Assembly (NCBI GenBank): GCA_051889975.1
Contig: JBJFDJ010000023.1
Span: forward strand, 1 to 10,883
Direction of reading: 5' to 3'
DNA: 10,883 bases
Origin: UBA9845 sp051889975
Lineage (GTDB): Bacteria > Bacillota > Clostridia > Christensenellales > UBA1242
The notes beneath the pieces were generated by a model. It was not told the origin of the DNA, searched no databases, and saw only the letters and a program-made list of their open reading frames with translations. The position numbers and the translations under genes are program-made. Position 1 is the stretch's first letter. Each line of letters begins with the position of its first letter. Positions 6,633-10,883 of the stretch are shown piece after piece.

Positions 6633-8936
6633 TCAATCAATTATTGCATTTTTTAACACGTCTTTAAGTGTTTTTGCATAAATAATTTGCAAATTGTCTG
6701 TGATTTCTTTTGGCAAATCATCAATGTCTTGTCTGTTTTGCTCTGGCACAATAACTTTTGAAATGCCAGCCCTAACGCAAGCAAAAAGTTTTTCTTTTAG
6801 CCCACCAATTGCAAGCACGTTGCCTCTTATGGTGATTTCGCCCGTCATGGCAACATCGTTGTCTATTTTTTTGCCACTAAAAGCACTGTAAATTGCAGTG
6901 GCAAGTGCACAGCCAGCACTTGGGCCATCTTTTTTAACTGCACCTTCTGGCACATGGATATGTATGTCTGTTTTTTTGAATGTTGAAATATCCAAATTAA
7001 GTTCATTTGCCTTGCCCATAACTGCGCTGAGTGCCGCCTTTGCACTTTCTTGCATAACATCGCCCAAACGACCTGTCATATTTATTTTGCCATCACCGGG
7101 AACGGTGTTGACTTCAATTGACAACACTCCACCACCCACTGTGCTGTAAGATAGCCCACTTACAAGACCAACTTCTGGCACTTCGCGTTTGCTATCTCCT
7201 ATCACTTTATGTGCGCCAAGATATGTGCTTATGTTGTCTTTGCTTATAACAAATTTTTGTTCGTCACCATTTTTTACAATTTCAACGGCAACCTTTCGGC
7301 AAATTTTTGCAAGTGTGCGTTCCAAACCTCTAACACCTGCTTCATATGTATATTCTTCAATAATATTTTTTAAAGCATCGTCTTGTATGGTCAAAACTCC
7401 ATCTTTTATGCCATGCTCTTTAACAAGTTTTGGCAACAGATGTTCTTTTGCAATGTCAAATTTTTCATTTAATGTGTAACTAGATAGTTCAATAACTTCC
7501 ATACGGTCTAAAAGTGGAGTTGGAATGTCGTTTATGTTGTTTGCTGTTGCAATAAACATAACATCACTTAAATCAAAAGGCACTTCCAAAAAGTTATCTC
7601 TAAACACACTGTTTTGTTCTGGGTCCAAAACTTCCAGCATTGCACTTGTTGGGTCGCCCTTGTAGTCACTGCTCATCTTGTCAATTTCGTCAATCAAAAA
7701 AACTGGGTTCATACTGTTGGCAAGTTTCATGTTGTAAATAATTCTGCCCGGCATAGCGCCAACATAAGTTTTGCGATGGCCACGGATTTCACTTTCGTCC
7801 TTAACGCCACCAACACTCATTTTAACAAATTTGCGACCAAGTGCCTTTGCAATGCTTTTGGCAATGCTTGTTTTTCCAACGCCCGGTGGGCCAACAAAAC
7901 AAATAATTTGCCCACCAATTTTGTCAGTTAAGTGCATAACTGCGAGATATTCAATAATTCTGTCTTTAACCTTGTCTAGCCCACTGTGTTCAGCGTCCAA
8001 AATTTGTCGTGCTTTAACCAAATCTTTGTTGTCTTGCGTTTTTTTGCCCCAAGGCAAATCAATTAAAGTATCCAAATAATTTCGCAAAACCGAATAATCT
8101 GGCGAAGCATTTGGTAGTTTTTTAACTCGTGCAAGTTCTTTTAGTGCCTTGTCCTTTACTTCTTGTGGCATTTTGCTGTTTGTTATTTGTTTTTCTATTT
8201 CATCAAATTCGCCAGCGTCGTTTTCGCCAAGTTCTTCGCTTATTGCCTTCATCTGCTCACGAAGATAATAATCTCGTTGATTTTTGTCCATGCTCTTGTT
8301 AACTTTTTTTGACAATTCAACATTGACCTTTTCAATTTCAATGGCTTCCATCAAGTAGCCAATGAGTTTTTCAAGCCTGCTGTTGACATCAAAATCGTTT
8401 AAAATTTGGATTTTTTTGCTTTCTTCTTTTATGCAAAGAGTGGCAACTGCATCACAAAAATAACTTGGAGATGTCATTGTGTCAACAAGTCGCATAAGTT
8501 CCGGGTTAAACTTTTTGTCATAACTGCTATACTCAACAAAATATTGCTTTGCACTGCTCATCAAAAGATTTGCAGTTGTGCTTGAGTTATTAATCTCCTC
8601 AACTTCTTCAACTTCGCAAGTTAAATAATCATTTTCTTTTTGAATGCTTACAATTTTAACTCGATTAACGCCTTCTGCTTCAACTGTTAAAACATCTTTG
8701 TTTTTAAATACATTTAAAATATTTACAGTTGTTGCAATTTTGTTTACGCAATCTAACAAGTTTTCGGTTAAAAAATTTTTTGTTTGAGTAACAAAAACCA
8801 TCTGTTCGTTTTTTTCAACGGCAGATGATATACTTTTTTGCGAATTTGGACGCCTTATGTCGCAAGTTATTGGCATTTGTGGAAAACAAACCACTCCAAT
8901 TAAAGATATTAGTTTGTATTTTTTTGTTTGTGTCAT
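6633..8936 (-). CDS. lon: ATP-dependent protease Lon (LonA)
   Basis: LonA is a cytoplasmic hexameric AAA+ serine protease that degrades misfolded and short-lived regulatory proteins. At 767 residues it is slightly shorter than the common 770-810. Order: an N-terminal substrate-binding domain (about 7-200, divergent), a linker with RDYYLREQMKAISEELGE (221-238), and the AAA+ module with Walker A GPPGVGKT (349-356) and Walker B FLIDEIDK (413-420). Then come the MLEVLDPEQN segment (433-442), sensor-2 region YEAGVRGLER (531-540) and the protease domain. The catalytic dyad is intact: Ser673 in KDGPSAG and Lys716 in GGLKEK. The ATG at 8936 follows AGGT at about seven bases and gives the expected family N-terminus. 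A promoter and repeats lie upstream. The position between clpX and engB matches the classical Firmicute order. Confidence 0.97.
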   Translation of the reverse strand: MTQTKKYKLISLIGVVCFPQMPITCDIRRPNSQKSISSAVEKNEQMVFVTQTKNFLTENLLDCVNKIATTVNILNVFKNKDVLTVEAEGVNRVKIVSIQKENDYLTCEVEEVEEINNSSTTANLLMSSAKQYFVEYSSYDKKFNPELMRLVDTMTSPSYFCDAVATLCIKEESKKIQILNDFDVNSRLEKLIGYLMEAIEIEKVNVELSKKVNKSMDKNQRDYYLREQMKAISEELGENDAGEFDEIEKQITNSKMPQEVKDKALKELARVKKLPNASPDYSVLRNYLDTLIDLPWGKKTQDNKDLVKARQILDAEHSGLDKVKDRIIEYLAVMHLTDKIGGQIICFVGPPGVGKTSIAKSIAKALGRKFVKMSVGGVKDESEIRGHRKTYVGAMPGRIIYNMKLANSMNPVFLIDEIDKMSSDYKGDPTSAMLEVLDPEQNSVFRDNFLEVPFDLSDVMFIATANNINDIPTPLLDRMEVIELSSYTLNEKFDIAKEHLLPKLVKEHGIKDGVLTIQDDALKNIIEEYTYEAGVRGLERTLAKICRKVAVEIVKNGDEQKFVISKDNISTYLGAHKVIGDSKREVPEVGLVSGLSYSTVGGGVLSIEVNTVPGDGKINMTGRLGDVMQESAKAALSAVMGKANELNLDISTFKKTDIHIHVPEGAVKKDGPSAGCALATAIYSAFSGKKIDNDVAMTGEITIRGNVLAIGGLKEKLFACVRAGISKVIVPEQNRQDIDDLPKEITDNLQIIYAKTLKDVLKNAIID

Positions 8937-8959
8937 ATTTTTTACCTATCTTTTTTATA

Positions 8960-8974
8960 CTTTTGTGATTTATT
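8960..8974 (-). repeat. Direct repeat at the lon promoter, copy near the transcription start
   Basis: The plus strand reads CTTTTGTGATTTATT, matching 14 of 15 bases of the copy at 9002-9016. It overlaps the -10 box and predicted start of lon. The two copies start exactly 42 bp apart, about four helical turns, so they lie on the same face of the DNA. Confidence 0.6.
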
Positions 8975-9000
8975 TTATCATTTTTGCAAGATTTTTGCAA
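8972..9000 (-). promoter_or_regulatory. Likely lon promoter with extended -10
   Basis: Minus-strand -35 box TTGCAA (9000-8995) and -10 box TAAAAT (8977-8972) are 17 bp apart. The -10 box is directly preceded by TGA, giving an extended -10. Transcription should begin near 8965, about 30 bases before the lon ATG. Confidence 0.55.
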
Positions 9001-9001
9001 T

Positions 9002-9016
9002 CTTTTGTGATGTATT
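9002..9016 (-). repeat. Direct repeat at the lon promoter, copy upstream of -35
   Basis: The plus strand reads CTTTTGTGATGTATT, partner of the copy at 8960-8974. It lies just upstream of the lon -35 box and just downstream of the preceding terminator T tract, so it is a candidate regulator site. Confidence 0.55.
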
Positions 9017-9018
9017 AT

Positions 9019-9060
9019 AAAAAAGAAAAGCCACCAACAATTTTTCTTTTGTTAAGTGGC
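9019..9060 (-). terminator. Strong terminator upstream of lon
   Basis: On the minus strand GCCAC and AACAA pair with TTGTT and GTGGC, with a small mismatch (TT opposite G) between the two blocks, around an 8-base A-rich loop. The stem is followed by TTTTCTTTTTT. It ends whatever is transcribed from the clpX side or from the unassembled gap, about 500 bases beyond the clpX stop. Confidence 0.75.
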
Positions 9061-9069
9061 TGATTTTAG

Positions 9070-9088
9070 TTTTTGCAAACTGCAAAAA
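9070..9088. repeat. Perfect 8-bp inverted repeat
   Basis: TTTTTGCA and TGCAAAAA flank the 3-base centre AAC. No T tract follows on the minus strand, so it is not a terminator by itself. It may be part of an RNA leader or tail, or a protein site; its role is unknown. Confidence 0.45.
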
Positions 9089-9102
9089 AATATGTTAAAA
9101 GT

Positions 9103-9202
9103 NNNNNNNNNNNNNNNNNNNNNNNNNNNNNNNNNNNNNNNNNNNNNNNNNNNNNNNNNNNNNNNNNNNNNNNNNNNNNNNNNNNNNNNNNNNNNNNNNN
9201 NN
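9103..9202. other. Assembly gap (100 N)
   Basis: Exactly 100 N, the conventional filler for a scaffold gap of unknown length. The real distance between lon and clpX is therefore unknown and a gene could be missing. Very T-rich plus-strand sequence borders the gap on the clpX side, which may have broken the assembly. Confidence 0.97.
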
Positions 9203-9346
9203 TTTTGTTTTGTTTTTTTGTTCTTTAATGTTTTAAGTTAGTTTTGTGTATTATTGTTTGAACTTTGTTTTTTATGTTTTTTAACAATATTTTTGTTTGT
9301 TTTTTATAAAACTTTTAAACTATGTTTTTAGCATTATGTTTGCACT

Positions 9347-9363
9347 TTTTTGCCTGTGTTTTT
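9347..9363. repeat. Short direct repeat, copy 1
   Basis: The GCCTGTG core (9352-9358) is bordered by T runs on both sides. The same 17 bases recur at 9465-9481. The sequence between and after the copies does not align, so this is not an obvious longer tandem repeat. Confidence 0.5.
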
Positions 9364-9464
9364 GTTTTAAAATCTTTTGATGATTTGTTTTTAAAGTTTT
9401 GGCTGTTTAAACTTTATTTTCGTTTTTTTAACAACTTTTGAACTTTTTGTTATAGTTTTTTATT

Positions 9465-9481
9465 TTTTTGCCTGTGTTTTT
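9465..9481. repeat. Short direct repeat, copy 2
   Basis: Second copy of the T-flanked GCCTGTG motif (core 9470-9476), 118 bp from the first. The T run after the core is longer here (eight). Confidence 0.5.
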
Positions 9482-9557
9482 TTTGTTGTTGCAAATTGTT
9501 CTTGTAACTTTGTTAGGTGCTTTTTTCCGTTTTGTGCGTAATTTTGAATAACAAAAA

Positions 9558-10796
9558 TTATATTGATGATGTCACAGACAAGTTTTGATTTGTTTGTGTG
9601 GTGTTATACACGCATTTTAATTTTTTGTCTTGCATTGTCAAATTGACGCATTTGATTTTTTCATTTGGCAATTTATACATTGTGTCGAGCATAGTGTTTT
9701 CAAGTATTGTTCGCAGTCCTCTTGCACCATCGCTCAACTTTATTGCTTGATTTGAAATTTCATCAAGTGCACTTTCACTAACGCTAAATTTAACACCGTC
9801 AAGTTGCATTATTTCTTTAAATTGTTTGATAAGGGCATTTTTTGGCTTTGTTAAAATGAGTTTTAAATCTTCGGCTGTTAGTTTTTGAAGTTGAGAAACA
9901 ACAGGAAGTCTGCCAACAAATTCGGGTATAAGCCCAAATTTTATTAAGTCTTGTGGCAAAATGCAATTTTCTAAAACCTGACTTTCAGTTGTCTTGCTAA
10001 AACCCAAATTATGACAGGTTGTGCGTTCTTTTAAAATATTATCAAGCCCAACAAAAGCACCACCACAAATAAACAATATATTTGATGTGTCCATGCTAAC
10101 AGTTTCTTGATATGGACCTTTTCGGTTGCTGGGAACAACAACATTGGCAGTTGTGCCTTCAATTATCTTTAAAAGTGCTTGCTGAACGCCCTCGCCAGAT
10201 GGGTCTTTTGGCAAGTTTCTGTTTTCGCTTTTTTTGGCAATTTTGTCTATTTCGTCTATATAAATAATTCCCGTTTGTGCTTTTCGCACATCTCCACCAG
10301 CACTTGTTAAAAGTTTTGAAAGCACACTTTCAACATCTTCGCCAACATATCCTGCTTCGGTTAACGTTGTTGCATCACACATGGCAAACGGAACATTTAA
10401 TATTTTTGCAAGCGTTTTTGCAAGCAAAGTTTTGCCACTTCCCGTTGGGCCAACAAGCAATATGTTACTTTTGTCTAGTTGCATTTTGTTTTCAACTTTT
10501 GCACGAATATTGTAAGAAATTTTTTTATAGTGGTTGTAAACTGCCACACTCAAAACAATTTTTGCGTCATTTTGACCAATTATATAGTCATCTAAATGTT
10601 TTTTAATTTCTATTGGCGAAAGCATTTTTTGTTTTTTGCTTATGTTTAACTCTTCATCCTTCATTATGCTATTGCAAATTGCAACGCAATCTTCGCAAAT
10701 AAAGGCATTTCCACTTGGGCTGGCAATGAACTTGGTTATTTCGGGCTGGCTTCTGCCACAAAACGAACACGACATTTTGTTAACTTCTTTTGGCAT
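9558..10796 (-). CDS. clpX: ATP-dependent Clp protease ATP-binding subunit ClpX
   Basis: ClpX is the AAA+ unfoldase that feeds substrates to ClpP. The 412-residue protein has the N-terminal zinc-binding domain with C10, C13, C34 and C37. The AAA+ core has Walker A GPTGSGKT (116-123), pore loop GYVG (149-152), Walker B IIYIDEIDK (177-185), arginine finger region PEFVGRLP (291-298) and sensor-2 GARGLR (357-362). Two substrate or partner loops differ from the usual form. The pore-entrance RKH motif reads RKG (225-227). The ClpP-docking loop reads LGF (264-266) instead of IGF and looks several residues shorter than in Bacillus. The LGF form should still dock. The ATG is 3 bases after the clpP stop, with AAGGAG six bases upstream. 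The two genes are surely one operon. Confidence 0.97.
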   Translation of the reverse strand: MPKEVNKMSCSFCGRSQPEITKFIASPSGNAFICEDCVAICNSIMKDEELNISKKQKMLSPIEIKKHLDDYIIGQNDAKIVLSVAVYNHYKKISYNIRAKVENKMQLDKSNILLVGPTGSGKTLLAKTLAKILNVPFAMCDATTLTEAGYVGEDVESVLSKLLTSAGGDVRKAQTGIIYIDEIDKIAKKSENRNLPKDPSGEGVQQALLKIIEGTTANVVVPSNRKGPYQETVSMDTSNILFICGGAFVGLDNILKERTTCHNLGFSKTTESQVLENCILPQDLIKFGLIPEFVGRLPVVSQLQKLTAEDLKLILTKPKNALIKQFKEIMQLDGVKFSVSESALDEISNQAIKLSDGARGLRTILENTMLDTMYKLPNEKIKCVNLTMQDKKLKCVYNTTQTNQNLSVTSSI

Positions 10797-10799
10797 AAA

Positions 10800-10883
10800 T
10801 TACTCCTTGTTTTTTATTAGCACTTTATCAATTAATCCATAATCCAGTGCTTCGTCACTTGTTAAATAGTAGTCTCTGTTTGT
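10800..10883 (-). CDS. clpP: ClpP protease subunit, C-terminal end only
   Basis: The last 27 codons and TAA of a gene entering from the right edge. The translation TNRDYYLTSDEALDYGLIDK, then VLIKNKE, matches the conserved C-terminus of ClpP, where the family has RDxFxSxxEAxxYGLID. The Asp of NRD (codon 10874-10872) aligns with the catalytic Asp of the Ser-His-Asp triad; the Ser and His lie outside the window. ClpP forms the 14-subunit proteolytic chamber that ClpX docks on, and clpX follows after 3 bases. It is too short to judge anything else. Confidence 0.9.
   Translation of the reverse strand, partial: TNRDYYLTSDEALDYGLIDKVLIKNKE

Larger units (their letters stand above)
9203..9557. other. 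A-rich (minus strand) low-complexity non-coding stretch after clpX
   Basis: These 355 bases are dominated by T on the plus strand (A on the transcribed strand), with runs of up to eight T and repeated GTTTT and TTTAA words. Stops are frequent on both strands and I see no gene, no ribosome binding site before a plausible start, and no GC-rich hairpin. The phrase TTTTTGCCTGTGTTTTT occurs twice, at 9347-9363 and 9465-9481, 118 bp apart. The stretch may be a long 3' tail of the clpX transcript, a decayed gene, or flanking sequence of something lost in the gap. Confidence 0.6.

Noticed and set aside
6233..6667. Plus-strand frame of 144 codons over engB and the lon-engB gap
   Set aside because: The Phe, Leu and Cys-rich translation is what AT-rich antisense gives. 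It covers the G motifs of EngB on the other strand.
785..8936. Recoding of TGA (mycoplasma-type code)
   Set aside because: TGA is the stop of the PHP, solute-binding-like and lon genes at the expected family ends, so the standard bacterial code applies.
8815..9000. Minus-strand frame of 61 codons over the lon start
   Set aside because: It overlaps the well-supported lon N-terminus in another frame and spans the lon promoter.
9070..9088. Inverted repeat as a terminator
   Set aside because: No T tract follows it in the transcribed direction.
9056..9241. Plus-strand frame through the N run
   Set aside because: More than half of it is unknown sequence, so it is an artefact of the gap.
9203..9557. 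Hidden lysine/asparagine-rich small protein on the minus strand
   Set aside because: Stop codons interrupt every frame after short runs and no ribosome binding site precedes a usable start.

Overview
The window is AT-rich DNA in which every convincing gene lies on the minus strand, so it reads from position 10883 down to 1. The gene set (whiA, engB/ysxC, a DegV protein, clpP-clpX-lon, murB beside a PHP phosphatase) and the strong GGAG-type ribosome binding sites point to a low-GC Firmicute, probably an uncultured clostridial lineage. A run of exactly 100 N marks a scaffold join, so this is probably draft or metagenome-assembled sequence. TGA and TAA both act as normal stops, and no TAG stop is used.

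Region 1 (10883-8972), protein quality control. The last 27 codons of clpP are followed 3 nt later by clpX, whose ribosome binding site lies in the end of clpP. After clpX comes a very A-rich (minus strand) non-coding stretch containing the 100-N gap, then a strong terminator at 9019-9060, then the lon promoter. The lon promoter is flanked by two copies of a 15-bp direct repeat exactly 42 bp apart.

Region 2 (8936-5836), lon and engB. The order clpP-clpX-lon-engB is a classical Firmicute arrangement. It joins AAA+ proteolysis to a GTPase of 50S subunit assembly. engB is 215 bp after lon and appears to have its own promoter.

Region 3 (5766-3620), a self-contained transcription unit: marR, degV, then a six-helix Pr6Pr-type membrane protein, closed by a clear rho-independent terminator. 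The promoter sits inside two identical 22-bp palindromes. One covers the -35 box TTGACA and the other covers the expected start of transcription, a textbook layout for autorepression. Because DegV proteins bind fatty acids, the unit is a reasonable candidate for a small lipid-responsive module. That function is inferred.

Region 4 (3617-1), a tightly packed operon: a membrane-anchored solute-binding-like protein, murB, a PHP-domain phosphatase and whiA (cut by the window edge). ATGA stop/start overlaps join the first two and the last two genes, and the PHP start lies 1 nt past the murB stop. The operon joins cell-wall precursor synthesis to a WhiA-type regulator. rapZ and yvcK, which often precede whiA, are absent here.

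No RNA genes, transposons or CRISPR arrays were seen. The least explained items are the MarR double operator, the solute-binding-like protein, the repeats at the lon promoter and the A-rich stretch with the gap.
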